A DNA stretch of 64,000 nucleotides from Tumebacillus_A lipolyticus (GTDB lineage: Bacteria > Bacillota > Bacilli > Tumebacillales > Tumebacillaceae): contig NZ_JBHUIO010000005.1 of the NCBI RefSeq assembly GCF_042682745.1, positions 1,178,001-1,242,000 on the forward strand, in the 5' to 3' direction. Shown here piece after piece: positions 53,101 through 61,753 of the stretch; the first letter of the stretch is position 1; each line of letters begins with the position of its first letter. The notes under the pieces were generated by a model that had not been told where the DNA came from, made no database searches, and was given only the letters and a program-made list of their open reading frames with translations. A program made the position numbers and the translations under genes.

Positions 53101-54030
53101 TCCGGCGGGCGATAGCGTATAAGAAAGAGTGGGAGCCATTTTGTCGTGGATGAGAGACGTGCTGTCTGTCGTCGTCGAAAGAACCGGCCCTGGCGCCCCT
53201 GCTAGGGAGTAGAATTCTGCCGACACCGGAATAGGCCCTTCCTCGACGTTATAATCGAACAGATAAAGGCTGCCCTGCCACGTGGTGCCGCCTCCCTCGG
53301 CGAACATGGTGCGGCCGGCAATCTTCAGGATCGGCTCCATGATCGGTCGGTCGGTTATGAGAGTGACCGTTAGGGAATCGCCAGGCTTGGCGTATTGAGA
53401 ATTCCCACCGTCCGAAGAGATCGAAAAAGACACGACGGACGGAGTCGGTCGGTTCAGGTTGTAGGTCGTAAATTGAACGTTGCTAATCTCCACCCAGGCC
53501 GTATGGAAGGAGACGAGCGTCGCCCACAAGGCGTTCGGTGGAATTTCGGTCGCGGTTGTCGCGGTCAGCACATCGGACCCGTTCATCGAGTACTGGAAGA
53601 CAGTATTCTGGATCGGGTCGCCCGGGGTACCGTCTATTTCGAAAGAGGAAATCGTGGCCCAGGTGGCCGTTGACGGGATACTCATTGGGTCGGACGTTTG
53701 CTGGATTTTACCATTTTGGCTGTATGTGTAACTTTCTGCGGTGCTGTTACGCATCCAGCCTTCCTCGTAAAAATTGGAAGGCGTAGCCCAATCTGCCGCA
53801 GCCGGCGGTAGGTCAAATGTTTGATGAACCGTGCCGTTAACGCTGTATACATAGTGAGTGACTTTTCCGGCATAGGTCGTATTGAACAGCATTTCGAAGT
53901 CGGTCATCAGTTTGCCTTGGAAAGCAGCCGCGCTGGCTGGCTGAACGGTTGCCGCCGTTGTCAGGGCTGCGAACAGCGGCAGCAGCAACACGACGACTGC
54001 CAGCAAGGATTGGATCCTGCGTTTTTTCAT
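50137..54030 (-). CDS. Large surface protein: Ig-like repeats, cadherin-like domain, three SLH domains
   Basis: About 1297 residues. The signal peptide starts MKKRRIQSLLAVVVLLLPLF. After a beta-rich N-terminal region come about six bacterial Ig-like repeats of about 95 residues, each with a pattern like TLTPSTTAPT, then WAEG--D-AYF, then NGTYTVYA-D-AGN. A cadherin-like beta-sandwich follows (AFSPTFDPEQQNYELKVG), then a linker domain, and three SLH modules at the end (VTRAELAALLAKL, LTRAELATVLVRW, VTRAEAVTILNRV). It will sit on the cell surface bound to secondary wall polymer. The ribosome binding site AAAGGAATAG supports the start. Its high GC matches the convergent LuxR gene, suggesting the two arrived together. 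Confidence 0.9.
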   Translation of the reverse strand: MKKRRIQSLLAVVVLLLPLFAALTTAATVQPASAAAFQGKLMTDFEMLFNTTYAGKVTHYVYSVNGTVHQTFDLPPAAADWATPSNFYEEGWMRNSTAESYTYSQNGKIQQTSDPMSIPSTATWATISSFEIDGTPGDPIQNTVFQYSMNGSDVLTATTATEIPPNALWATLVSFHTAWVEISNVQFTTYNLNRPTPSVVSFSISSDGGNSQYAKPGDSLTVTLITDRPIMEPILKIAGRTMFAEGGGTTWQGSLYLFDYNVEEGPIPVSAEFYSLAGAPGPVLSTTTDSTSLIHDKMAPTLSYTLSPAGATNQNVTVQVTASDAGSGVEQIKWAEGAQDASYFLAEGTAFTDSFTASTNGIYTVYARDRIGKVTLMPVTVANIDREAPTLTLSPSTTAPTNTDVVVTAEASDNVAIGKRLWAEGTRDAAYFQSGNGTSFTTEFFVAANGTYTAYVEDTAGNEALATITVSNLLRQAPSIALTPFPSFPTNEPVTVGIEAHSAGEEVGISLVALRWAKGERDVAFFADGGGKNALLTEEFEASENGLYSVYARDEAGNVAISFINISNIDREAPTLTLTPSTTAPTKASVTIAVNAADTGSGMESVRWASAAPIPDFPWPSSEVEDGEFTVEMNGTYTVIAIDQAGNETIRQLTVANIFRDAPTLVLIPETTQPVGGKVTVSVQAAAQGAGNSISDLLWSEGERSIGYFREGLSEDIQADKKFDAEVNGTYTVYVRDAAGNEALETIEIDNIRRTNASLLSLVAWVGEEELAFSPTFDPEQQNYELKVGTKVSSMTLEAAAEDEDATVTVNGKALVRGETASIPLNFGVNTIRIVVSAHLPSVQKIYTIKATREGLPSSGGSSSAAFTAWLNGKPAPAVLNETASQSPDGRMMKELQLEDASAIVALAQTSRENELRIGLIGEYAPQVDAVKLRLSAQALSQLSAHNIRLTLDIGAVAYELPTGTLAVTGDELVVELGALRQPKDAEKTLSDAKAAGAGELQVKLVGVPAEVTANVTGGAVEAAWLVLPLPEGIDSAALRKLAVLIVNGDGSKSIVPGTIRYDLQGRATGIAVHSDASGRAAVLQAEPIKALFERYVSGYTVDSFGPDRSVTRAELAALLAKLTAADGGARTGDSSAAAFRDVPQTHWAADAIAQASAAGWMGGRPDGLFSPNDPLTRAELATVLVRWRQVQASGQPRFPDAASHWAAAAIATSERRGWMIGYEDGSFRPDQSVTRAEAVTILNRVLGRPSLPDGGQAWSDVPASHWAAGAIRSASQTYEALRYLSGEVERAQVHSD

Positions 54031-54344
54031 CGGACTATTCCTTTCGTCTGTAAAATCATCTCGTGCGAAATCGGAGCGAATGCCTGAGCAGAGAAAAAGG
54101 GAGCATCGCTCAAACCGTTCACCTCCCTCTCCGTTGTATTCAACGCTGTTAGCGTAAAGCGCGCACACCCAAAAGACCATACTCCCTTCGGGGTATTTTG
54201 ACACGCTTCACCTCGCAGCCGCGTCAAAATAGACTCAGCAGGAAAAGAGTCGGAGCGTCGCCCTCCTTTGCAAGCCCCGCAGCAAAAGGCAATCTTCAGG
54301 GCGCTATTCGTAGCAGATTCACCTGCAACTTGTAACAACATCAT

Positions 54345-54390
54345 GAGGGGCTGTCTCAAAAGGTCATACATTGACCTGAGACAGCCCCTC
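54345..54390. repeat. Perfect-arm palindrome resembling an IS end or MITE-like element
   Basis: GAGGGGCTGTCTC (54345-54357) pairs with GAGACAGCCCCTC (54378-54390), enclosing a second stem AGGTCA / TGACCT and an A4 bulge. The sequence GGGGCTGTCTCAAAAGG is typical of the termini of several IS families. It lacks a T run, so it is not an obvious terminator. Confidence 0.5.
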
Positions 54391-54413
54391 TCTGTTGGGA
54401 CACGGTATATGAA

Positions 54414-54607
54414 GTGTTGAATTTGAGCAGCCGCAGCAACTCAATGTCCAATCAGGACTCCCCTACGCCGCAGATTTAGACTGGATCAAGGCATCAAGCG
54501 GTGAGCAGGTATTCGCTCAACCAGAGGTTCGTTTCACTTGGCAAGAGGCGTTGAAGTTCGCTGTTCCTGCGCAGTGCACACTCATGCTTACAAATACCGC
54601 GCCGTGA
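54414..54607 (+). pseudogene. 3' remnant of an unidentified gene
   Basis: An open plus-strand frame of about 63 codons with protein-like codon use ends at TGA 54605, overlapping the end of the UvrA-like gene on the other strand. It reads QPQQLNVQSGLPYAADLDWI, then EVRFTWQEALKFAVPAQ, ending TLMLTNTAP. It has no start codon or ribosome binding site and begins just after the palindrome at 54345-54390. The style is that of a C-terminus of a glycoside-hydrolase-like beta domain, but I cannot name the family. Confidence 0.35.
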
Positions 54608-56828
54608 CGGAACGCTCACACTTCACAAGTTCGGCGGGCGGCCCTTCGAAGAGAATCTCCCCGCCGCCGGTGCCGCCATCTGGGCCCAAATCGATGATCC
54701 AGTCGCTCTTGCGGATCACGTCCAGATTGTGTTCAATGACGATCACAGTGTTTCCTTTCGCCACCAGTTGATCGATGATGCGCAAGATGGTGGCAACATC
54801 AGACATGTGCAACCCGGTGGTCGGTTCATCAAGAATGTAGATGTTGCCTTTCTTGTTCAATTCCTTACCCAGCTTCAGCCGCTGGCATTCCCCGCCGGAA
54901 AGCGTGCTCAGTGGCTGCCCCAAGGTCAGATAGTCAAGGCCGACCGTTGCCAGGCTCTTCAACTTGCTCCGAATGTCCTTCGCTTCGAAAAACTCCAAAG
55001 CTTCCGCAACGGTCATCTCCATCACATCTACAATGTTTTTCCCCTTGTACAGATACCCGAGCACATCCCGTTTAAAGCGGGTGCCGTCGCACTCACTGCA
55101 GACCATCTCCACCTTATCCATAAAGGACATGTTGAGCTCCACGATTCCCGTGCCTTTGCACGTTTCACAGCCGCCCTCCGAGTTCGAACTAAACAGCCCG
55201 CCCTCCACATCGTTTGCACTGGCAAACGCTTTGCGGATCGAGTTCATGATGTCCGAGTACGTGGCCGGATTGGAGCGTATGTTGGCGTGTACCGAGCTTT
55301 GGTCGATGCGAACCGCTTCCGGAAAATCTTTAGCAAACACTTCGTTGACCAGCGTGCTTTTGCCGGAGCCTGCCACTCCTGTCACCACGGTGAACACACC
55401 TTGGGGAACGCGAAGGCTGACATTTTTCAGATTGTGCAGGCTGCTTGTGCTGCTTTCGAAAAACTTGTCCACCGGCCGTGGATCTGCATTGATGGCGGTG
55501 TCGCGTGTTAAATAGTTGGCGGTGAGCGTATCGGAAGACAACAACCCCTGATAACTGCCGCTGTACATGATCTGCCCGCCGCCGGAGCCCGCTTTCGGCC
55601 CGACGTCAATGATGTGGTCGGCAACTTGAATCACATCGGGGTCATGCTCCACCACCAGCACGGTGTTGCCTCTGTCCCGCAGTTTGACCAGCATTTCATT
55701 CAATCGATACACATCCCGCGGGTGCAGGCCTGTGCTCGGTTCATCGAAGATGTACATCAAGCCGGTTAAGCTGCTGGACAGATGCTTCACCATCTTGACC
55801 CGCTGCGATTCGCCGCCAGATAACGTCGTCGTTTCCCGAGACAGGCTCATGTAGCCCAACCCGATCTCACACAGATTTCTCAGCCGTTCCACAATGCCAT
55901 CCACGACCGGTTTCGCCATCGGATGATCTACTTGCATCACCACATCGATCAGCTCATCCAATTGCATGTCGGTCATATCAGCAATGGAGTAGCCCAAGAT
56001 CTTGGATGTCAACGCCTTCTCGTTATAGCGCTTACCATGGCAAGCTGGGCAGGTGACAGTCGTGGTGAACTGATTCAGGATTTTGGCGCCCGCTTTCGAG
56101 GTGTCTTTGTCCGTTTTCACGTTCAAGCGCATGAATCTGACCGCAATGCCCTCGTATGTGGCGTTCAAATCGCTGTCCTGATACGTGACCACCACTTTTT
56201 GCGGCTCCGCATCCATCAGCTGCTCCAGCTCTGCTTCTGTATAGTCTTTTATCTTTTTCTCAATGTCGAAGAAACCTGACTCCGCATACATCTTCCACAG
56301 CCACGTCCCCGGCGCAAAGCCTGGCAACAAGATGGCGCCTTCACGCAGCGATTTTTCCCGATCCAGTGCAGAATCTACATTGAGCGTGATGGTTCGGCCA
56401 ATCCCCTCGCATTTGGGGCACATGCCGCTGGGATCATTAAAGGAAAAGGCGTTGCTGTACCCGACCTGCGGTTCGCCAAAACGTGAAAACAGCAACCGGA
56501 ACAGCGCATTGATGTCTGTTATAGTCCCCAGCGTAGAGCGAGCATTCCCGCCCAGCCGTTTTTGGTCGACCACAATCGCCGTGGACAGGTTGCTGATCTC
56601 ATCCGCTTCCGGCCGGCTGTACCGCGGCAAAAACGTTCGTACATAGCTGCTGTACGTTTCATTTAACTGTCGCCCTGCTTCCTGAGCGATCGTATCAAAC
56701 ACGATGGAGGACTTACCCGATCCAGAAACCCCGGTAAAAATCGTGATTTTGCCTTTGGGAATCTGCACGCTGACGTTCTTCAGATTGTTTACCCTCGCGT
56801 TCATGATTTCGATAAATTCCTGTTTCAT
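54588..56828 (-). CDS. UvrA-like ABC protein (DrrC-type, drug-resistance-associated)
   Basis: 746 residues, much shorter than UvrA (about 940) because the UvrB-binding/insertion region is reduced. Two ATPase halves are complete: Walker A GVSGSGKSS (about 34-42) and GVAGSGKST; signatures LSGGESQRV and LSGGECQRL; Walker B IFDEPSTGL and ILDEPTTGL. Zinc-binding cysteines remain (CPKCEGIG; CETCKGTG ... CSECDG). Members of this group, such as DrrC of daunorubicin producers, protect DNA from intercalating antibiotics and are not part of normal excision repair. The ribosome binding site GAGGAGG sets the start. It stands alone, divergent from a DUF2935 gene. Confidence 0.93.
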   Translation of the reverse strand: MKQEFIEIMNARVNNLKNVSVQIPKGKITIFTGVSGSGKSSIVFDTIAQEAGRQLNETYSSYVRTFLPRYSRPEADEISNLSTAIVVDQKRLGGNARSTLGTITDINALFRLLFSRFGEPQVGYSNAFSFNDPSGMCPKCEGIGRTITLNVDSALDREKSLREGAILLPGFAPGTWLWKMYAESGFFDIEKKIKDYTEAELEQLMDAEPQKVVVTYQDSDLNATYEGIAVRFMRLNVKTDKDTSKAGAKILNQFTTTVTCPACHGKRYNEKALTSKILGYSIADMTDMQLDELIDVVMQVDHPMAKPVVDGIVERLRNLCEIGLGYMSLSRETTTLSGGESQRVKMVKHLSSSLTGLMYIFDEPSTGLHPRDVYRLNEMLVKLRDRGNTVLVVEHDPDVIQVADHIIDVGPKAGSGGGQIMYSGSYQGLLSSDTLTANYLTRDTAINADPRPVDKFFESSTSSLHNLKNVSLRVPQGVFTVVTGVAGSGKSTLVNEVFAKDFPEAVRIDQSSVHANIRSNPATYSDIMNSIRKAFASANDVEGGLFSSNSEGGCETCKGTGIVELNMSFMDKVEMVCSECDGTRFKRDVLGYLYKGKNIVDVMEMTVAEALEFFEAKDIRSKLKSLATVGLDYLTLGQPLSTLSGGECQRLKLGKELNKKGNIYILDEPTTGLHMSDVATILRIIDQLVAKGNTVIVIEHNLDVIRKSDWIIDLGPDGGTGGGEILFEGPPAELVKCERSVTARYL

Positions 56829-57154
56829 CTGATAGCCTCCTCTTCGTCTCTCATTCCCGCAGACATCAATTATCCCAATTGGCAGCTCCAACATGCAAGG
56901 AGTTTTTTGCGGAAAGTTTCTATGTATTCAATTATTAACCACGATCAGTGCAAAATAGCATGATGCATGAAATAATTTCTTGCTCGTGCTTGGTGGGCAG
57001 TCATTGGGAGGTCTGGCAGTTCGTATTGATCATGTTGGCCCAACATCGATTTTTCTCGATCTGAGGATGTACGCCGGGTACCGGATAGGCATGTGAAAAC
57101 GCACTCTTACATAGGGTGAAGGAATGGGGAGTCATCTGAAAGGAGCTGTAGAAA

Positions 57155-57970
57155 ATGGCGGGAATGTGCTTTGAGGACGGCGCCCTCTTTGAACTCCGAT
57201 TTTGGCTGCAGATTTTTGGCGATCATGCGAGGTTTATTCGGGATGGGCTTGCCTCAGGGGAAGCGGCGGAAATATCCGTTGCGCAGCAGTTTATTCAGGC
57301 ATTTGACAAGTTGTTGGATACCGCGCGGCGGAACCTGGATGGCGAGAGCATCGCAACCTTGCTTCAATCTGTCAATCCTTGGACTTCACAATTGCGTAGC
57401 TATAAGCTTCATTTGCTGCGACGGTCTCTAACAGGGGATATCTCCATCCATTTGTCCCAGACGTTTTTGAATCATATGGTCAATGAAATCGAGGAAGCGA
57501 TGCGTGTTTTTGCGGCGCTGACAAGCGTCCGACTACCTCCTTCGGGACCAGCGGTTCATCAGCATTTGCTTTGGCTTCAAGACGCAGTCGGCCACGCGGG
57601 CATCTTGTCTGGCCAATTCGATCTGGTCGAGCAGAGCTGGAAAAACAAGAGCGAGGAATTCGAGCGCTATTTTCAAAACTATTATCTGAAAGCGATCGAG
57701 CTTGCCGGATATATGCGTACTGGCTTGACCGATTTCCCCGCTTTGCGAAGGTTCAATCGGGAAGCCAATTCTGTGATGCTTCTTTTTATGAAATTTCTGT
57801 CCGAAGTGCAGGAGCTTACAGCTGGAAAGGAATTACTGGGCACGATAGCACAGCTGATGCCCGATCATATGTATCGTGAAGAGTGCTATTACTTGACCAA
57901 ACTCTCTCAAGCTGCTGCAGGTGTGCCCCACCTTGATTGCGATCCTGCCAAACCTAGAGCTGGGAACTGA
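57155..57970 (+). CDS. DUF2935 helical protein
   Basis: 271 residues, almost all helical, of the DUF2935 family (two ferritin-like four-helix units). The opening ALFELRFWLQIFGDHARFIRD and the internal LLWLQDAVGHAGILSGQFD are the paired metal-type motifs (Glu/His spacing) found at the same place in each half. The family occurs in Bacillales and Clostridia and has no established function; metal binding is likely. AAAGGAGCTG precedes the ATG. There is no obvious operon partner. Confidence 0.88.
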   Translation: MAGMCFEDGALFELRFWLQIFGDHARFIRDGLASGEAAEISVAQQFIQAFDKLLDTARRNLDGESIATLLQSVNPWTSQLRSYKLHLLRRSLTGDISIHLSQTFLNHMVNEIEEAMRVFAALTSVRLPPSGPAVHQHLLWLQDAVGHAGILSGQFDLVEQSWKNKSEEFERYFQNYYLKAIELAGYMRTGLTDFPALRRFNREANSVMLLFMKFLSEVQELTAGKELLGTIAQLMPDHMYREECYYLTKLSQAAAGVPHLDCDPAKPRAGN

Positions 57971-58205
57971 TCTTGCCTATCTGTTCTTTTCTGAGCATTA
58001 GACAGCCTTGGAGGTCTGCTTCATGTGCTTTGCCCCAACTCCCTTGCTCGGTCGAGCCCAGATGATGAAGTAGTTAGGTTACACAGTTCAAAAGAATCCT
58101 TTCCCAATTTTGGAAAAGGAACTTCTCATTTCAAGCCTTCATAACAGAGATTTTCATTTTTCTCCATTACTGACTGTAGCGTTCAGCAGATATGCAGGTT
58201 GTTTC

Positions 58206-58709
58206 TTACAGCACTTTTAAATAGATCTTTCGAATGCTAGCTTTCTCCTCAGCTTCACAAATCTCTGCAAGCTTGCTCCGAAAAGCATCATTCGCGTATT
58301 TAGGTAAACTGTAGATTTGCGTAAGCGCATAAGCTGCACTCCAACGTACCACCGTGCCGCTATCTTGAGTATTCTCCAACAAGCGCTCGATCGTAGTTTC
58401 AAGATCTTCCGCGAAGAGATGGGCGATATTTCCAATGACTTTGGCCGATTCCCATTTAAGACGCGATGCCTTTGCTCCCAGATGGTCAGTGGCGAATTTG
58501 AACAAATCCGAATTTGCCACTTCAGGCTTGTTGCTCGTGGCATATTCAAATGCTTCCATGCATGTCGCTTTCAAAGGTTCCTTCGCTGTGTTCGCAAACT
58601 GAATAACGTCCAGAACAGCCAATTCCCCGTCTAATATAGTAGCAGCAAGCGCTTCCGTTTTTTCTTTTGGTTTGATGTCTTTTCTTTTTATCAATTCGTT
58701 TAGATTCAT
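58206..58709 (-). CDS. HEAT-repeat-like protein
   Basis: 167 residues of regular helical hairpins. It includes LKWESAKVIGNIAHLF (about 82-97) and VVRWSAAYALTQIYSL (about 117-132), both with the Trp/Ala pattern of HEAT repeats. It is likely a small protein-protein interaction scaffold. It is last in the minus-strand cluster, 35 bases after the ABC ATPase gene, with GAGGAGGG as ribosome binding site. Confidence 0.75.
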   Translation of the reverse strand: MNLNELIKRKDIKPKEKTEALAATILDGELAVLDVIQFANTAKEPLKATCMEAFEYATSNKPEVANSDLFKFATDHLGAKASRLKWESAKVIGNIAHLFAEDLETTIERLLENTQDSGTVVRWSAAYALTQIYSLPKYANDAFRSKLAEICEAEEKASIRKIYLKVL

Positions 58710-58744
58710 GATACCCTCCTCAAATGATCGATCTACGGCTGAAC

Positions 58745-59539
58745 TCAGTTGTCACCCCTCCGGCGCCTTGCGAACTCCAAGTATACCTCTTCCAACGTCG
58801 GAATCCTCTCCGCAGGAATGTTCGCGTCCCGACCATTCCTAAGCGCCTCGTGCAGCATGGCCGTTTTCCACTGCTGCGGCGATTTCGGCCCGGACACGGC
58901 TCCATCCACCATGAAAAGCACCTGATCGACCCAATCCTCGATCTCCGAATACATATGACCGACCAGCAGGATGATGCAGCCGTTCGCATGTTTGTGCAGG
59001 AGATCCATCACATTGGCTCTCTCTTCTAAATCCAGCCCTTCCAAAGGCTCATCCAGAAGCAGCAAATGCGGATCGCTCAGCATCGCTTGAGCGATCGACA
59101 ATCTTCTTCTTTGCCCGGTGGATAACGATTTGATGCGGCTTTTCCCGAATCGGGCAAGGCCAAAGTCGGTCAGCACCTCAGCGACCCTGTCCGGAATCAG
59201 GCGGGGCGAGATCAGCCTCATTTCCGCCGCATAAGTCAAAAAATGTTCTGCCTTCATCTCCTCGTAAAAGGCAAACTGCTGAGATACATAGCCGAGCCGT
59301 TCCCGAAACCGTTTGCCCCCCAGCTGTCGATCCTGCAGCGTAAACCGAATGTCACCTTTGCCGAATGTCCGGATGCCGGCGATGCATTCGAGCATCGTCG
59401 TTTTGCCGCATCCATTGGGGCCGAATAAAGCGTTGATTCCCGGCGACAAGGAAAATTCCGCACCTTCGAACACCCAAGGAGCAGCCAACGAATGGCGGAA
59501 CGCCGCCTTGCACACATCAAGCCGGATCATATCGCCCAT
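58745..59539 (-). CDS. ABC ATPase in the sigma-factor cluster
   Basis: About 264 residues. Walker A is GPNGCGKTT (about 40-48), signature LSTGQRRRLSIAQAM, Walker B LLLLDEPLEGLD and H-loop VGHMYSEIED. It overlaps the preceding membrane protein gene and probably energises it. Start options are ATG 59539 (close to GGGGGAGA) or ATG 59530 (MIRLDV). Family: the ABC-2/ECF-type single-domain ATPases common in sigma-factor operons such as sigY-yxlCDEFG of B. subtilis. Confidence 0.92.
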   Translation of the reverse strand: MGDMIRLDVCKAAFRHSLAAPWVFEGAEFSLSPGINALFGPNGCGKTTMLECIAGIRTFGKGDIRFTLQDRQLGGKRFRERLGYVSQQFAFYEEMKAEHFLTYAAEMRLISPRLIPDRVAEVLTDFGLARFGKSRIKSLSTGQRRRLSIAQAMLSDPHLLLLDEPLEGLDLEERANVMDLLHKHANGCIILLVGHMYSEIEDWVDQVLFMVDGAVSGPKSPQQWKTAMLHEALRNGRDANIPAERIPTLEEVYLEFARRRRGDN

Positions 59540-60431
59540 TCTCCCCCTTCCCACCGTATCGGATTGTCCAGCAAGCGACGAAGATGAGCATCGCCGTCAT
59601 CGCGAATGCGATGATGCGGCTGCTTCCCCAATATGCATAGCCGGTGTCGCTCATGAAGTAAAACGGTCCGAGCAAGTCCCTTAATGCTAATTGCGCCGCC
59701 CATACCGCGAGCGACAAACCAGCTCCAATCCGCGGCCCGAAACGGACGATGGCAGCAAATGCGAGTGCGGTGCAAAAGCATAAAGGCGCCAACCAACCGA
59801 TGATAAATGCGAACAACGGGCCGGTCTGACCGGTCAGCGATAAGAGGACGCTGGCCGCCAAAGCCAGTATCATGTCATACAGAACGATGATGCCCAGCCG
59901 TCCCAACATCATCTCGACCGGAGAGACCGGGAAAGTCGCCTCCAGCTTGGACATCGGCGTGCCATACGACCTCAGCGCATAGAAGACGCCGATTCCGGCT
60001 ACAAATGTCGATACGAAGACGAAACTATTGATACCGCTGCGCCCGATAAGCGGCATTGCGAGCGCGCCGATCATCATGATGACAGCCGATACGATCCAAA
60101 ACGACTTGGAAAACAGCCGAACTTGCGGCGCGAGAAAGCGAATGAGCGCGACCCATAGCGGCGCGCTTCCCGGCTCCGCATGCGGTAGACGGTCGGCAAA
60201 TCTCAACCGCTCCGGCTCGGCCACAAGCGGAGTCAAGCGGGCGAGAAGCGCCTTCGTCTGTTCATCAGACGGACCCTCCACCCGATATCGCTCTAAGCCG
60301 CGTGTGGTTCCCTCGAACGCTTCTTGGCACCACTCCTCCGCATCGCCCTTGTCCGCTTCTTCGCGAAAAATCGGCTCCAGTTCCCGCCATATGTCTTGAG
60401 TCCGTTCACCTGGGGGAATGCGCCTTTCCAT
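59517..60431 (-). CDS. Six-helix membrane protein with cytoplasmic N-terminal domain (permease or anti-sigma)
   Basis: 304 residues. A charged cytoplasmic part (1-90, including QDIWRELEPIFREEADKG) is followed by six helices (about 103-300). Its gene overlaps the ECF sigma gene by 26 bases and the ATPase gene downstream by over 20 bases. Position alone suggests an ABC-2-like permease for the ATPase. The N-terminal soluble domain directly behind a sigma gene also fits an anti-sigma factor; no zinc-type anti-sigma HXXXCXXC motif is present. Function unproven. Confidence 0.72.
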   Translation of the reverse strand: MERRIPPGERTQDIWRELEPIFREEADKGDAEEWCQEAFEGTTRGLERYRVEGPSDEQTKALLARLTPLVAEPERLRFADRLPHAEPGSAPLWVALIRFLAPQVRLFSKSFWIVSAVIMMIGALAMPLIGRSGINSFVFVSTFVAGIGVFYALRSYGTPMSKLEATFPVSPVEMMLGRLGIIVLYDMILALAASVLLSLTGQTGPLFAFIIGWLAPLCFCTALAFAAIVRFGPRIGAGLSLAVWAAQLALRDLLGPFYFMSDTGYAYWGSSRIIAFAMTAMLIFVACWTIRYGGKGENGRYDPA

Positions 60432-60981
60432 GCGGCTCCACCTCCTCCGTCTTCAGTATCTTAGCCATCTTTTTAAACGTCTTATATAACTTCGTCTTGA
60501 TCGATCCTAGCGGCTGCTCCAAGATTTCGGCAATTTCGTCCAGCTTGAGCTCGTGATAAAACCTGAGAACGATCACTTCCCGCTCATCGTCGGCCAACCT
60601 GCCGAGTGCGCGAATCACCGCTTCCCGTTCCCACTGTCGCTCCAATATGGACGAAACTGTGTCGCCGGCAGAATGAAGGGACATTTTATCGGCTCCGCTT
60701 AACGCTTCCTTGCGATAAGCTGACGACTTCCAAACGTCCTTGCACAGATTGGTGGCAATGCGGTAGATCCATGGGCGAAACCGGCTCGGCAGGCGTCCTG
60801 TCCTCACGGTCTTGCACACGCGGATAAAGCATTCCTGGCATAAGTCTTCTGCGAGCGATCTGTCGTTCAGCATGCGCTGCAAATATTCGTAAATCGGTTT
60901 ATGATAGCGGTACACAAGCGCCTCCAAGCTGGCCTCGCACCCAGTCGCGATCTGGCTCAACAACTCCTCGTCGGAAATCAT
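60406..60981 (-). CDS. ECF sigma factor
   Basis: 191 residues with sigma region 2 (YRYHKPIYEYLQRML ... DLCQECFIRVCK, then WIYRIATNLCKDVWK) and region 4 (LADDEREVIVLRFYHELKLDEIAEILEQPLGSIKTKL). It is an extracytoplasmic-function sigma factor, usually held by a membrane anti-sigma factor and released by envelope stress. The start ATG 60981 follows GGAGGGATGC; a longer in-frame extension upstream lacks support. It is the third gene of a minus-strand cluster whose first gene extends beyond the window. Confidence 0.94.
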   Translation of the reverse strand: MISDEELLSQIATGCEASLEALVYRYHKPIYEYLQRMLNDRSLAEDLCQECFIRVCKTVRTGRLPSRFRPWIYRIATNLCKDVWKSSAYRKEALSGADKMSLHSAGDTVSSILERQWEREAVIRALGRLADDEREVIVLRFYHELKLDEIAEILEQPLGSIKTKLYKTFKKMAKILKTEEVEPHGKAHSPR

Positions 60982-61019
60982 CAGCATCCCTCCTTTCTTT
61001 CGGCTCATTTTTATGGCTC

Positions 61020-61724
61020 TTATTTGCCGAGACTGTCCGTATCGGCTTGCCGTTTCGACCGCAACCGCTTTTGAAGCATATAGGCGCCGACTCCGATCGG
61101 GGTGTAAGCCGTAAATGCCAAGATTCGTTGCAGCAGCCCCCTGATCATCGATTTGTCGATTTCCACCATTCCGCTCATGACCGGAATCATCGCCACAAAC
61201 AACAAGATATTGCCGACAAAGTATCCTTTCAATAGCCGCGAATCGCTTTGCTTCCACAATGCGATGGCAAAAATAATCGGCAGCAGGAACGTGCCGACCC
61301 CCAAAATCCCTCCGCCATGTCGTGGGTCGGGACTTGGAAATATGCCCGATAATAGAGTGCCGAGTCCAGCTGAACAAACGGCTAGCGACACGATCCATGC
61401 CAAATATGGGCGGGTTCCAAGGCGAAGGAACGCACGCAAAAAACCTAAAGCAGCAATCAGGGTCACGACTCCGAGCAAAATAATTGCCACATTGACCGGC
61501 ATCGGATAGACAGCATGATTGGAGCCGAGATCGCTTGCAGTATTCCTTATGAAGCTATAACCCGGGTAAAACGGCGCGGCGATGACGGGGATACCGAAAT
61601 AAAGAATCGGGATCATCAGACCGAAGCGAAGCATAGCTTCCGTACCGCTCCACGCCTTCTTCGAATGCGGGGCAGTTTCGCCGCCGTTCTGCCACGGAGA
61701 TAAGAGACCTCTTTTCTCATTCAT
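61020..61724 (-). CDS. DUF998 membrane protein
   Basis: 234 residues, six to seven helices. After about 28 polar residues come LRFGLMIPILYFGIPVIAAPF and the family motif YSFIRNTASDLGSNHA (about 55-70), followed by GIFPSPDPRHGG. DUF998 proteins are integral membrane proteins of unknown activity, found next to regulators and enzymes. AAGGAGG lies before the ATG. It lies 38 bases upstream of the sigma gene, in the same direction, so they are probably cotranscribed. Confidence 0.85.
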   Translation of the reverse strand: MNEKRGLLSPWQNGGETAPHSKKAWSGTEAMLRFGLMIPILYFGIPVIAAPFYPGYSFIRNTASDLGSNHAVYPMPVNVAIILLGVVTLIAALGFLRAFLRLGTRPYLAWIVSLAVCSAGLGTLLSGIFPSPDPRHGGGILGVGTFLLPIIFAIALWKQSDSRLLKGYFVGNILLFVAMIPVMSGMVEIDKSMIRGLLQRILAFTAYTPIGVGAYMLQKRLRSKRQADTDSLGK

Positions 61725-61753
61725 TCCACGCAGCCTCCTTCCGCCCCTTTCTT

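Noticed and set aside
60982..61398. N-terminal extension of the sigma factor by about 139 codons
   Set aside because: It overlaps the DUF998 gene, is Arg-rich and unlike any sigma region, while an ATG with GGAGGG lies exactly at the normal sigma start.
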